This document shows positions 17,165 to 26,223 of a DNA stretch of 64,000 nt, in pieces (position 1 is the first letter of the stretch; each line of letters starts with the position of its first letter). This DNA is from Marinomonas sp. MED121 (lineage in GTDB: Bacteria; Pseudomonadota; Gammaproteobacteria; Pseudomonadales; Marinomonadaceae). Below the pieces are notes generated by a model, which saw only the letters and a list, made by a program, of their open reading frames with translations, was not told where the DNA came from and searched no databases. The translations under genes and the position numbers were made by a program. The stretch spans positions 1 to 64,000 of the forward strand of contig NZ_CH672434.1 of assembly GCF_000153025.1 (NCBI RefSeq), in the 5' to 3' direction.

Positions 17165-18124
17165 TTAAACCTCCTCTAGCCTTTTAGTTGCAAGGGCTGA
17201 CCACTTAGATTGCGACACTGGGCCTGATGTTGAATCTGAGGCTGAATCAGCGCCTTCAGCCGTATTTGAAAGTGCCTGCCAGAGTGATTTCGCACTTTCT
17301 AACTGAGCATTTTTATAAAAAGATAAGGCCAAATAATAATCAATAAATTCAATAAATAATTTATCTTGTTTTTTGAATGACGATTTTTTAGCCGATTCAG
17401 TAGCCAATTTAGAATCCTGACCTTGTCTTTCTCCCTGCCCACGTAAAAGAACATTTTTGAGTAGAGATAGGTCTTCAACCGCAAAGCTCGCTCGGTTTAA
17501 AAAAGCCGGCATATTGGCATAACTGAGCCCTCTCAAAAGTCTGACACCTAGATGGTTTGGGGCTTTTTTCACCGCTCTATCCATATAGCGCATGCCTTTG
17601 CGCGATAAGAGATTCATCTGCCCAAGATCCGCTTGATAGAAGATGGATTGATAGCTTAGCGCGCTACCCATGGCCGCCATCAATTCATAATCTTGTTTGC
17701 CTTGCTCTGCACTTAGCTCACTGGCACGGGTTAACCCTTGGGTAATAGCTTCAAGCTTGGCTAAGGTTTGGTTTTTATCCGAAGAAAAGAGAGTCAATCT
17801 TAATAAAAGCTGCTGCTTTATTTCTTCTTGGGTCAGCCCTTGCTTTGAGCTTTCTTTTTCATTTAGTAGCTTTAACAAGGCTTCTTGCTCAGCTTGATCA
17901 GCCCCTATGGCGCTGGGTAATTGATAATCAGCCAGTACATAAGCCTGCTTAGATTCGACCTGATTAATGCTTGTTTGAGAAGAAGCTTGAGCATCCGCTT
18001 TAGTCACCTCAAGGGTCGCATCGTCAGAGCAAGCCGTAAGCAATCCCGCTGTCGCAACGGCAAAGCCAACCGTTAGCACTTTAGAGCGCTTTTTAAAGCA
18101 TAAAAACTGTTGATAAAGCCTCAT
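17165..18124 (-). CDS. Lipoprotein with helical (TPR-like) repeats
   Basis: The N-terminus carries a hydrophobic signal followed by a lipobox LLTACS (Cys about residue 32). The Asp-Asp that follows suggests inner-membrane retention by the +2 rule known in E. coli. The 319-residue protein is mainly helical, with segments such as YMDRAVKKAPNHLGVRLLRGLSYANMP that look like TPRs, and a low-complexity stretch near the end (EGADSASDSTSGPVSQ). It sits between the ATPase gene (4-base overlap) and the permease gene. It likely is an accessory subunit of this exporter. Confidence 0.7.
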   Translation of the reverse strand: MRLYQQFLCFKKRSKVLTVGFAVATAGLLTACSDDATLEVTKADAQASSQTSINQVESKQAYVLADYQLPSAIGADQAEQEALLKLLNEKESSKQGLTQEEIKQQLLLRLTLFSSDKNQTLAKLEAITQGLTRASELSAEQGKQDYELMAAMGSALSYQSIFYQADLGQMNLLSRKGMRYMDRAVKKAPNHLGVRLLRGLSYANMPAFLNRASFAVEDLSLLKNVLLRGQGERQGQDSKLATESAKKSSFKKQDKLFIEFIDYYLALSFYKNAQLESAKSLWQALSNTAEGADSASDSTSGPVSQSKWSALATKRLEEV

Positions 18125-18831
18125 GCCGCTACCCTCTGTTTATCTTGCAAGATACAGCCATCCCTAAGCTCAATCACACGAGATGCTTGCTCCAACACAT
18201 AGTCATGGTGAGTGGCAAAAATAAAAGTGATGCCTTGGCGATTAAGCTGCTTCATCAGGGCCATAATGCTTTGGGCATTTTCTGAATCCAGGTTCGCTGT
18301 TGGCTCATCCGCTAGGATAATATCTGGCTCTGTAACCAAGGCTCGCGCGATTGCCACCCTTTGCATTTGCCCGCCAGAGAGTTGATTGGGTTTGTGGTTA
18401 ACAAAGTCCGCCAACCCTACTCTTTCTAATGCGGCTAGGGCCTTAGCTTTATTCTCTTTATGACTAGAAGCCCCCGCCGCTTTGCCCCCCGTTCTTAATG
18501 ACAGTGGATATTGCACATTCTCAAGGGCAGTGAGCACAGGCAAGAGATTGAAAGACTGGAAGATAAAGCCGATATGATCGCGGCGCACATGGGATTTTTG
18601 TCTGTCACTCATAGGCCCAAGTGCTTTGCCAGCAATGGCGATTTCACCCTCGTCCACTTCATCCATCGCGCCAATGAGGTTTAGCAAGGTGCTTTTACCG
18701 CTACCACTGGCGCCTTTTAGTACCAAGAACTCGCCTTTATTTACCTGCAAATCGATTTGCTTTAAGGCGCAGACTCGGTTTTGGCCTAAGGTAAAATAGC
18801 GCGACACCTTGGCTAAATTAACCAGCTTCAT
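18121..18831 (-). CDS. ABC transporter ATP-binding protein, LolD/MacB type
   Basis: All nucleotide-binding motifs are present in 236 residues: Walker [10 protein letters not shown] (about residue 40), Q-loop [10 protein letters not shown], signature [15 protein letters not shown], Walker [14 protein letters not shown] and the switch histidine in FATHH. The sequence is closest in style to LolD/MacB ATPases. A 15-residue insertion rich in Gly/Ala/Ser ([14 protein letters not shown]) follows the Q-loop. It is coupled by 4-base overlaps to the genes on both sides and powers the FtsX-type permease. Confidence 0.92.
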   Translation of the reverse strand: MKLVNLAKVSRYFTLGQNRVCALKQIDLQVNKGEFLVLKGASGSGKSTLLNLIGAMDEVDEGEIAIAGKALGPMSDRQKSHVRRDHIGFIFQSFNLLPVLTALENVQYPLSLRTGGKAAGASSHKENKAKALAALERVGLADFVNHKPNQLSGGQMQRVAIARALVTEPDIILADEPTANLDSENAQSIMALMKQLNRQGITFIFATHHDYVLEQASRVIELRDGCILQDKQRVAA

Positions 18832-19568
18832 GCTGCGCCTCGCTCACTGCCTAAAATGGACATAAAGTGAGCTTCCATCTTGCTAAAATGCTCAAGATCA
18901 CTGGCTTTTTTCTCAGGAATCGCTTGATAAAGCTCTAGGTAAGATTGAATTTTGTCACTGTCATTCACGTCAGACTTCATCAAGTAAGCCTGTGCCATAG
19001 ACAGATAAAATTGAGATTTCATTTCATCAGGCAGGTATTGCCCTTGTCGCTTAAGCAGATCCTTAAACCAGACTTCATCGTCAAACACCTGATCAAATAA
19101 AGGGTTAATTTCGCCAATATTGGCAAAGGTAGCGAGACGAATCAGTCGCACACTTAAATCATTAGGCGCATCACTGACCGCTTGGCTAATGCCAGTTAAC
19201 GCACTATTTAGCTTATAAAGCTTATAAATACCCATAGATGGGTCGAACATGGCACCTGCTTCTTTTGCCCTATTGGCGTTGTACCAAGCCATAGCAAGGG
19301 CATCTGTTGGCGCTAGCCTAACCGCCTGCTCTAAATAATCCGCCGCAAGCTCAATGTCATTATGCAGGCTATATTGGCTACCCAGCTCAACTAAAATATC
19401 CAAATCATCGGGTTCAGATTTTAGGGTTTGCTTAAGGGCGGAAAGGTTAATTTGATCTTGCTTATTATAAGCTTGCTTAGGAAAATCAATGGGGGCAGCT
19501 CCCATAAACCAAGCCACCACATTGCCAATAATGAAACTGGTTAATACAAAACTCAGCACTTTTTTCAT
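18828..19568 (-). CDS. Membrane-anchored TPR protein
   Basis: The 246-residue protein has an N-terminal membrane anchor or uncleaved signal (VLSFVLTSFIIGNVVAWFMGA) followed by tetratricopeptide-type repeats (LDILVELGSQYSLHNDIELAADYLEQAVRLAPTDALAMAWYNANRAKEAG is representative in its spacing). It is the first gene of the export half, coupled by 4 bases to the ATPase and 147 bases downstream of the carrier-protein gene. A role as scaffold or assembly factor for the exporter is an inference from position. Confidence 0.65.
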   Translation of the reverse strand: MKKVLSFVLTSFIIGNVVAWFMGAAPIDFPKQAYNKQDQINLSALKQTLKSEPDDLDILVELGSQYSLHNDIELAADYLEQAVRLAPTDALAMAWYNANRAKEAGAMFDPSMGIYKLYKLNSALTGISQAVSDAPNDLSVRLIRLATFANIGEINPLFDQVFDDEVWFKDLLKRQGQYLPDEMKSQFYLSMAQAYLMKSDVNDSDKIQSYLELYQAIPEKKASDLEHFSKMEAHFMSILGSERGAA

Positions 19569-19625
19569 CTTATGTCCCTATTCGTTTTAATCGATTTTTC
19601 ATCAGGTTATGAATACTTTTTTTAC

Positions 19626-19703
19626 AATCGACCTAAAAGCGTGAGATACAAGCAAGAAGCATGGCGCCACATTACTTCTTGCCTAGTCACGCCTAAATCG
19701 ATT
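19626..19703 (-). promoter_or_regulatory. Long stem-loop between carrier-protein gene and export genes
   Basis: Three nested pairings fall on one axis: AATCGA/TCGATT, AGCGTGA/TCACGC and GCAAGAAG/CTTCTTGC, with a loop containing GGCGCC. It starts 12 bases after the ACP stop codon. No T-run follows on the minus strand, so it is not a standard terminator; it could protect or cleave the transcript so that ACP mRNA is more abundant than export mRNA. Confidence 0.55.
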
Positions 19704-19715
19704 GTTTATAAGGGG

Positions 19716-19964
19716 TTAAGCAAAGTTATCTGACGCTTCGAGTAACTGAGCATCCATATCACGCAAGGTGGTAAATTCGTCAAAAATAAGCGCCTCTGGA
19801 TCACTGACATCCGTATAGATCTGCTCACAAATCAAAATCACTTCGACAACATTTAAAGAATCCACCCCTAATTCACCTAAAGGGGTATCCGCATCAATCG
19901 CATCCTTGTTTAACATTTCTGCAACTTGTTTTTGTAATTCAACTAATTGGCTTTTGTCTGACAT
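19716..19964 (-). CDS. Acyl/peptidyl carrier protein
   Basis: The 82-residue acidic protein is a carrier of the ACP type, with the phosphopantetheine serine at residue 36 in GVDSLNVVEVIL and a helix III region IFDEFTTLRD. It would hold the growing intermediate as a thioester after activation by a phosphopantetheinyl transferase encoded elsewhere. It stands between the synthetase-like genes and the exporter, separated from the former by a MITE and from the latter by a stem-loop. Its ATG is preceded by AAGGAAATAAA. Confidence 0.92.
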   Translation of the reverse strand: MSDKSQLVELQKQVAEMLNKDAIDADTPLGELGVDSLNVVEVILICEQIYTDVSDPEALIFDEFTTLRDMDAQLLEASDNFA

Positions 19965-20029
19965 TTTATTTCCTTTTTATTCTTATTTAGCTTAATAATT
20001 CTGACTAACAACTTGTCCTTACAAAGGAC

Positions 20030-20300
20030 TTAAGGAGCCTGCGAATAAGTCCTCCCGCCTCAGCGTGTGGATAAAAGCAACTAGATTTATGGCGAGGGGC
20101 GCAACTTAATAGTTACTCTATTGATAAGATCCTCAACCTAAATATAGGGCTTTTAGACCACGCCCTTTGGGTCTTTCAGAAAAAATGCCACTCTACGTTG
20201 TCCCTTTTTGAAAGGTACCTACATTACGTCAAAGTGACGCCTTGTTTGACACTTTTTCTGATAAGACTGAGAAGAGGTGACTTAATCTCAGGTTCCTTAA
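20030..20300. mobile_element. MITE copy 2 with perfect TTAA target duplication
   Basis: The element is 20034-20296 (263 bp), with ends GGAGCCTGCGAATAAGTC and CTCAGGTTCC, bounded by TTAA at 20030-20033 and 20297-20300. Inside is a hairpin-prone segment (CCACGCCCTTTGGGTC). It splits the biosynthetic transcript between the asparagine-synthetase-like gene and the ACP gene, and might supply a promoter or terminator. Confidence 0.88.
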
Positions 20301-20351
20301 CCTATTTAAATTTAATGATTTAATCTTTGTACCTTGGGTGACACCTCCTTG

Positions 20352-21974
20352 TTAATTTGAGCCTAGAGAGCAATTTAAATGACGACTCAAATGATCCAAC
20401 GTCAGGGATTGCATACAAAACGCATCCACTTGTTTCTGCTGCTCAGTGTGTTTAATTAATTTGGCTGACAAAGGGGGAGCTATGTTAAATAACCTCTGGG
20501 TGACAGGCTTATAACCATGCATCATCAACCTTTGCATAGCATCATAAAGACTCACTAGGCTGTCATCCTCATGACTGAAATAACGACTCATTTCATAAGC
20601 ACCAAGAGAAGGTAACGCCTGCTCATAGTTGTTAAAATAAGCCTGATTCGAACTTAACGCCTGTCTGATCACATCCGTACTTAAACAGATAAAGTTCACC
20701 TTTTGACCTAACCGATCGGCCAGCAACCTTTCTTGCTGCCACAGGTTAGGCAGACGCACACTCAGCGCCAACCAAAGCTCAAAACTTGGCACCGTATATT
20801 CACTGCTCCTTTCATCCTGCTTGCCATTAAACGCGAGCATTTGGGTTTGATACTCTTGCCTTAGGGCCAACTGGGTATGGCGCTGAGCTTTAAAAGCCCC
20901 CCTTATACGTCGCCTTAATAAAGGCTTTAACAAAGCCTTATGCTGCTTTATTGCCTTTAAGGCGGTCTTATCCCAGCCCTGATTCTGCTCAGCTACAGAC
21001 CCTAAATAAGATTGAGACCCACCTATGCCCAGAGCCCTTAACCCTTCATAGCTCACATAACTCACTTGGCGCTCTTGATGGCCTTCTTGATCATCTTCAC
21101 TCTCTTTAGCCACTTGCCCTGCAAACTCTTCAAGTACTTGAGAGTCACTCGTCTGCTTAGCTGGGTGCAATAAGTGTTCAAACATGAGTAATTGACGTTT
21201 TTGTGTCACCGGCTCATTTAATAAGCGTGATAACAAGGGCATGGCCATAAACCCATTAAAGTCAGTTTCCTTTAGCGCATTAACAGCAAGCTGTTCAGCC
21301 TTATCTAGCCCAACCGTTAAATCGGATTGATACTCAAGCGTCTGTTGAGCAGGCAAACCTGCCAGCTTTTCCCATAAATTGAGCGTTTTATGGGCCAGAC
21401 ACTTGGCTTTGACACACGATCCTTGTAAGTCCGTTTCGGCTTGTTGCGCTGTTTGTTTTTGAAGGCTGTTTTTAGAAGTCTTTCCCAAAGTGATTTGCCA
21501 TATTTGACTCTCACCATTGGCAAGTTGGCGCACCCCTTTAACCAAGGTAAGCGGCGGCACAATATAAGACAGGGTCATCAACTGACCAATGGCATTCACC
21601 TCTAACGCAGCCCCAGACATAAAGCTATCCAGTGACGCACTCACCGCAAAACGGGTCTCATCTGCTTGATAGAACAAACGATAACTCGAAAAGCCGGAAC
21701 ATGTGATAAGGCACTCAGCCTGATCATCCTTATTCGCCAACTTATCCCTTAAACTATCATGGGCCTCTTTAGAGGAAGATGACCCCTTAGTGAGGGGCAG
21801 AATGAGGGCATAATCACCCAAAACCTTTTGATTAAAATCAAATTTCCACGCTTGAAAAGCAGCGCTTAATAAGGCCTGTATAGCAACATCACCGGTTAAT
21901 CCTAGACTTTGTTTGAGGCTATCAAGGTTTGTAATATGCCCATAAAGAGCAAATTTTGTATGATCTAATATCAT
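20352..21974 (-). CDS. Degenerate asparagine-synthetase-like protein
   Basis: The 540-residue protein keeps the layout of the AsnB family. The glutaminase-like N-domain has GDYALILPL (residue 53), YRLFYQADETRFAVSASLDSFM (98-119) and YIVPPLTLVKGVRQLANGES (137-156). A second domain follows, where the usual PP-loop SGGLDS is replaced by TVGLDK (220-225). The catalytic Cys2 is missing (it starts MILDHTK). So neither glutamine hydrolysis nor ATP pyrophosphatase chemistry looks possible. It may be a structural partner or have gained another role. It is coupled by a 4-base overlap to the hydrolase gene. Confidence 0.6.
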   Translation of the reverse strand: MILDHTKFALYGHITNLDSLKQSLGLTGDVAIQALLSAAFQAWKFDFNQKVLGDYALILPLTKGSSSSKEAHDSLRDKLANKDDQAECLITCSGFSSYRLFYQADETRFAVSASLDSFMSGAALEVNAIGQLMTLSYIVPPLTLVKGVRQLANGESQIWQITLGKTSKNSLQKQTAQQAETDLQGSCVKAKCLAHKTLNLWEKLAGLPAQQTLEYQSDLTVGLDKAEQLAVNALKETDFNGFMAMPLLSRLLNEPVTQKRQLLMFEHLLHPAKQTSDSQVLEEFAGQVAKESEDDQEGHQERQVSYVSYEGLRALGIGGSQSYLGSVAEQNQGWDKTALKAIKQHKALLKPLLRRRIRGAFKAQRHTQLALRQEYQTQMLAFNGKQDERSSEYTVPSFELWLALSVRLPNLWQQERLLADRLGQKVNFICLSTDVIRQALSSNQAYFNNYEQALPSLGAYEMSRYFSHEDDSLVSLYDAMQRLMMHGYKPVTQRLFNIAPPLSAKLIKHTEQQKQVDAFCMQSLTLDHLSRHLNCSLGSN

Positions 21975-23041
21975 GCAGATACTCCTTTTTTAGGGATGTT
22001 TTTTGGACTGTTTTTAGGGCTGTTGTTTGGGATGTGTTCTGACGCCAATGCTGACGCGTTTTTTTGCCCCTCAAACTGACTAACCAGCCTGTCCTTTTTG
22101 CTCGCTTGAGCTCCAAACACTTCTTGTTCAAGGCTTATTGCAGACACTTGATCCAACCAATTAGGCAGCAATTGACAGGCAGCGGGTAAGATACGAATGT
22201 GATTGAGCTTAGGCACCTTAATTAAGGTTCGAGACAGGCTAGGCTGAATATGCCAATGAAAAATAGTCTCCATTAACTGTGGGTGAATAACCTCATCCTC
22301 CTCACCCACCAGCAAGATCACAGGCACGCTAATCTTATTAAACGCCCTAGGGTAAGCATTAATGTCGCAAGACAGCATCAAGTTATAGCTGTAATCCAGT
22401 ACCCTTCCTTCGAGCTTGGCCATACGTTCGCTAGCAGGAAAACGCAATATGGCCTTATGGCGCATAAAAGGCAGCAATTTTGCAGCCCAAAAGGCTTTCA
22501 TATTAAGAATGGGAGCATGCTGTAAAGCGGCTTCTGGTGCCGGCTCAATCGGCTTAGCTTGACGAAAGTAAGTCAGCTTATATTGCCAAACAGAAGAAGG
22601 CTGCGGGTAACGTACTGTCTCTAACGGGCCATTTATTGCGGGAGAGACAATGGACACCCCTTTTATTGCATCACAGCCATATTTATCAATATAACGCAGA
22701 CACACCACAGCACCAGCAGAATGACCGCCAATGACGATGTCACACCCTCTATTTTTTTGCTTAAGATGCACTATCATGTCAGCCAAATCATCTTCTAGCT
22801 GACCCACATAATCAAGATCACCAGGTTTGCCTTCGGACTCACCATGACCACGCCAATTCAGCAAACAAGCCTGATAGCCTTTTGCACATAATGCCTTAGC
22901 AAGGTTGGCATAACGACGGGCGTTATAAGTACTGCCATGCAAGAAAATACAACAGGCTTTCGCCCCCTTTTCAGGGGCGAAGTCATCATAAGCAAGACGA
23001 ATACCATCGCGAGCTAAAAATGTCTGCTTTTGCATTAACAT
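21971..23041 (-). CDS. Alpha/beta hydrolase (lysophospholipase/monoacylglycerol-lipase type)
   Basis: The 356-residue protein has an oxyanion region FLHGSTYNARRYANLA (33-48), a nucleophile elbow GHSAG with Ser108, Asp249 in GEEDEVIHP and His281 in LNHIRIL, giving a complete triad. The family cleaves esters or thioesters, so here it could release the product from the carrier or edit it. The C-terminus carries a short repeat (NNSPKNSPKNIPKKG) that is not part of the fold. It overlaps the halogenase-like gene by 7 bases and the synthetase-like gene by 4. Confidence 0.8.
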   Translation of the reverse strand: MLMQKQTFLARDGIRLAYDDFAPEKGAKACCIFLHGSTYNARRYANLAKALCAKGYQACLLNWRGHGESEGKPGDLDYVGQLEDDLADMIVHLKQKNRGCDIVIGGHSAGAVVCLRYIDKYGCDAIKGVSIVSPAINGPLETVRYPQPSSVWQYKLTYFRQAKPIEPAPEAALQHAPILNMKAFWAAKLLPFMRHKAILRFPASERMAKLEGRVLDYSYNLMLSCDINAYPRAFNKISVPVILLVGEEDEVIHPQLMETIFHWHIQPSLSRTLIKVPKLNHIRILPAACQLLPNWLDQVSAISLEQEVFGAQASKKDRLVSQFEGQKNASALASEHIPNNSPKNSPKNIPKKGVSA

Positions 23042-25179
23042 AGGCTCGCCTTTGCAGAATGAGCCTGTGCCTGACTTTCTAGATCAGCACCTTTAATTTC
23101 CCTTTTAACCCGAGTTTCAGGCATTTTTCCAAACAGGACCTTATGGGCGGCTTTTCGATCAGGCACTTCAGGATCCACAATGGGCATCGCCATAATATTT
23201 TCATCAGTTTGACGACAAAACTGCAGAAAATAAGGCACAGTAAAGGGCATATGAATGTATTCTTGCTTTTCATTCCAGAGTGCATTTGCTTGCCTTTTCA
23301 GCAGCCCCAACTCACTGTCAGACAAATCAGATTGACCTAGCATCAAGGTCACTTCGCCTGAGGCAAACGAGGATTCCTCTATTTTGACTTGTAGAGGGAT
23401 ACCGTTAAGTTCCAGATCGCTTTTTTCGATTAGCTTCTGGATTAACTTAGCTTCTAAAGCCTCTAGCAAAGGCGGCAAGTCTGCCCGTGTGACACTGTCT
23501 TTTGGTAGAATTTCCGCTAGGTTTAAGCACTCTTGCACCAAACTACGTTGCGCAAATTTTGGTAAATTCAGGCGACTGCCTGTGATTTGCAAATAGATGC
23601 TAGCCCATAACTTGGTATGCAGGTCGATACGACGACCATCCTTCCCCTTGTCTCCCATCTCAAACACAAAGTAGCGATACACTTCAGCACCGGATTCAAA
23701 AAAGCCAAGCAAGTTACGGTCAAAGTAACGACCTTCTTGCTCCATAATCACCGCTGTTTCTAAAATCTGACGGTTAAGCTTTTTCTCCAACGCTAAATAA
23801 CCACGACGTAAATGACTTTTAGACTCCCACCTTTCAAGGTCGATAAAGTTATCCGCCATATAATCCCATGCGGTTTCAAGGAAGTAAGTCGCCGTGATAT
23901 AAGCCAAAATAGGCGAGCATAATTCACCACAATCCAACACTGGGGTGACATTATTCACATGACTGAATATTCTTTGATAAAACTCATGGGCCTGTTGATT
24001 TTGAATCGGCACTTTTTTCGCCAATTGCCAATTGGCTTCACTCTCATCCTCTAGGGCAAAGTCTTCAACAATGGCCTCACTAATACCATCGTTAAAGAGC
24101 GAAATCATATCGCCGCCAAAGCTAAATAAAGGGTCTAAAAACATGGCCGCAAAGCCAGTGGTCGCCCACCTGTGCTCACTCATGTACTTCTCACCTCGAT
24201 AGGCCAGTTGCCCCCAAGCTTCAAAGTCTTCCATTTGCGCATTTTCCAGCAAATCAGCAAGGCCCTTATGGCTGTTCAAAAAGGCAATAAAGTCTTCTTT
24301 TTTAACCGGGCGATTCTTCATTCTGTCCTTGTCACAATCCACCCCAATACTGGTAAAGCCGCCACTTAAAGGAATCACCCAGATCCAATAGCCTTCTCCA
24401 GTAAAGTGAATGGTCGACAAGAAACGTCCATTCACCTTACGACGCCATTCTTTTGGCCCAAGTGCATCAATATCTTTAATATTGCTAAAACGTGCCCAAG
24501 TTGAGGCGTTTTTAGGCACATCACGTCTATGATGCAACTTGTACTTTTTCGCAATCAATCCCGCTTTACCACTGGCATCTACCAGCCAACGACCACTGAC
24601 CGTTTGCCCCATGGGATCTATGCTTTCCCCTAACGCAGGACAGTCAAACTGAACCAAATGAGGTTCTCGGCCTTCACTTTCATCTATTTCAAGGTCTTTT
24701 ACCCTTGCCCCTAACAGAATATCAATGCCCATCTCACGGTTCATGGCAACCAGATCTTCTTCAAGCCTTGCTCTGTCTAACTGGAAGGCAGGGTGCGGTG
24801 GGATATTGGAGGTGCCATGCTCACTCATTTCATGCAAGCTAAGATCATGATTTTCTGAGTCAAACAAGAAACGTAAACCATTTTTAGGCAGGTGATTACG
24901 ATACAAATAATTCGCCAAGCCAAGACGGTGCATAAAGTAATGCCCTGTCATTTCAACCGTGGCTTCCCCCACCTTTGCTTTATATTCCGTTGCCGCATCA
25001 AGCTGCAAAATGGCAAGGTTAGGCTGTTTCATTTTCAATTGACGCGCCAGGGTCAACCCGGCCCAACCAGCACCAATAATGACCACATCGTAACTTGGTT
25101 TAACCTTGGTCATTAGGTTTGCTTGAGTAAAGGCTGGACCTGCTTTTACCTGCTCAGTAAAACTAGACATTCCGTTCAT
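23035..25179 (-). CDS. FAD-dependent halogenase-like oxidoreductase with long C-terminal domain
   Basis: The first 400 residues look like flavin-dependent halogenases: FAD loop GAGWAGLTLARQL (36-48), KVGEATVEMTG (69-79), a lysine in LPKNGLRF (K99) where the family has its catalytic Lys, DASGKAGLIAKK (201-212), the halogenase motif WIWVIP (265-270) and LDPLFSFGGD (348-357). WxWxIP is typical of halogenases but is also present in some hydroxylating or oxidising relatives. Residues 400-714 form an extra helical domain I do not recognise. AGGAG precedes ATG. It may halogenate, hydroxylate or oxidise a carrier-bound substrate. No flavin reductase gene is nearby. Confidence 0.7.
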   Translation of the reverse strand: MNGMSSFTEQVKAGPAFTQANLMTKVKPSYDVVIIGAGWAGLTLARQLKMKQPNLAILQLDAATEYKAKVGEATVEMTGHYFMHRLGLANYLYRNHLPKNGLRFLFDSENHDLSLHEMSEHGTSNIPPHPAFQLDRARLEEDLVAMNREMGIDILLGARVKDLEIDESEGREPHLVQFDCPALGESIDPMGQTVSGRWLVDASGKAGLIAKKYKLHHRRDVPKNASTWARFSNIKDIDALGPKEWRRKVNGRFLSTIHFTGEGYWIWVIPLSGGFTSIGVDCDKDRMKNRPVKKEDFIAFLNSHKGLADLLENAQMEDFEAWGQLAYRGEKYMSEHRWATTGFAAMFLDPLFSFGGDMISLFNDGISEAIVEDFALEDESEANWQLAKKVPIQNQQAHEFYQRIFSHVNNVTPVLDCGELCSPILAYITATYFLETAWDYMADNFIDLERWESKSHLRRGYLALEKKLNRQILETAVIMEQEGRYFDRNLLGFFESGAEVYRYFVFEMGDKGKDGRRIDLHTKLWASIYLQITGSRLNLPKFAQRSLVQECLNLAEILPKDSVTRADLPPLLEALEAKLIQKLIEKSDLELNGIPLQVKIEESSFASGEVTLMLGQSDLSDSELGLLKRQANALWNEKQEYIHMPFTVPYFLQFCRQTDENIMAMPIVDPEVPDRKAAHKVLFGKMPETRVKREIKGADLESQAQAHSAKASLC

Positions 25180-25197
25180 CTATCTACTCCTAAGGTG

Positions 25198-26223
25198 TCA
25201 CATTGTTAACAAATCGAGGGTCTCTTGAGACCAACGAAAATAATGATTATTGATGCCACGATATTGGCTTTTTGGGTATTTCAAGGTGTGCTTAACTTGC
25301 TGGTAATAACTTGCCTGACACGCCTCTTTGGTATGCAAGGCCGCTTGATAAGCACTTTGATCAGCCTGCATACTAAACTCGCTTAATGAGGCTTGATTAA
25401 GGGCATGCAGGGCTTTTTGCCCACGGCTAATCAACAAGCAACCAAGCCGCCCTCCGCCCCCTAATGTCAGCAACAACAAGGGGCCTTTTGCTAATGCAGC
25501 TTGATAACCTTGCAACTCAAACAGTGGCTTTAAACTTAAAAAGTGTTGCTGTCCTTGCTCTGCGCTAGCCAGCCAAGCACTCATTGCAAAGGGCCCTGTC
25601 AGGCGATGTTTGAGCGCCAGTTCAAGTTTTTTCCCCCACAATGAATTAATGGCAAAAGACACCGTTTGGGTATTTTTTGGCAAGCGTTTGATATAGCGCT
25701 CAAATTGCAGCAGCAACTTTTGTGTGCCTGACATACCAAGTGGCTGAGAGAGAATGTCACACTGCATTATGATGGTGTCATTGATCTCAGCCTGCTTTTT
25801 ACGCAGCAAGCAAAGACCCACACAATTAAGCACAGTTAAACCATCCTGAGCGATTTCATTCCCCACCCCAAGGGAGTTTAGACACGCCTGCTGTAGACCT
25901 TGATCTAGCTCTAGGGCGATCACCAAGCAGTCTTGGTTTTGAGATTGACTGGCCTCAAACACCGCCGCATGAAAGCTGGTACAAGCGGCACTGACAAAAC
26001 GAAGTTGGCAGCCCCGTGTCACTAAATCACGGGCAAATTGACGAATGCTGTCATTCATTAATGGCTTTATTTCACCGGCACTAATCAGTAACACCTGCTC
26101 AGGGACAGAAGGCAATTTGTTCAATTGAGCGCTTAACTGGGCTAAACCATGCTTCACCGACAGCACCTGCTGCACCCATAAGGTGTCAATCACCAAACTC
26201 TCATTCTCTACTGCACTAGTCAT
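25198..26223 (-). CDS. Beta-ketoacyl-synthase-like protein, degenerate
   Basis: Residues 75-160 of this 341-residue protein recall the first half of a ketosynthase: FVSAACTSFHAAVFEA with a candidate active-site Cys81, then CLVIALELDQ and DGLTVLNCVGLCLL, comparable to the FabB/FabF strand order. The two catalytic histidine motifs (HGT and GHS/T) are not seen and the protein is about 70 residues shorter than usual. It may condense poorly, act as a chain-length-factor-like partner, or bind acyl-ACP only. It is coupled to the preceding gene by a 4-base overlap. Confidence 0.5.
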   Translation of the reverse strand: MTSAVENESLVIDTLWVQQVLSVKHGLAQLSAQLNKLPSVPEQVLLISAGEIKPLMNDSIRQFARDLVTRGCQLRFVSAACTSFHAAVFEASQSQNQDCLVIALELDQGLQQACLNSLGVGNEIAQDGLTVLNCVGLCLLRKKQAEINDTIIMQCDILSQPLGMSGTQKLLLQFERYIKRLPKNTQTVSFAINSLWGKKLELALKHRLTGPFAMSAWLASAEQGQQHFLSLKPLFELQGYQAALAKGPLLLLTLGGGGRLGCLLISRGQKALHALNQASLSEFSMQADQSAYQAALHTKEACQASYYQQVKHTLKYPKSQYRGINNHYFRWSQETLDLLTM

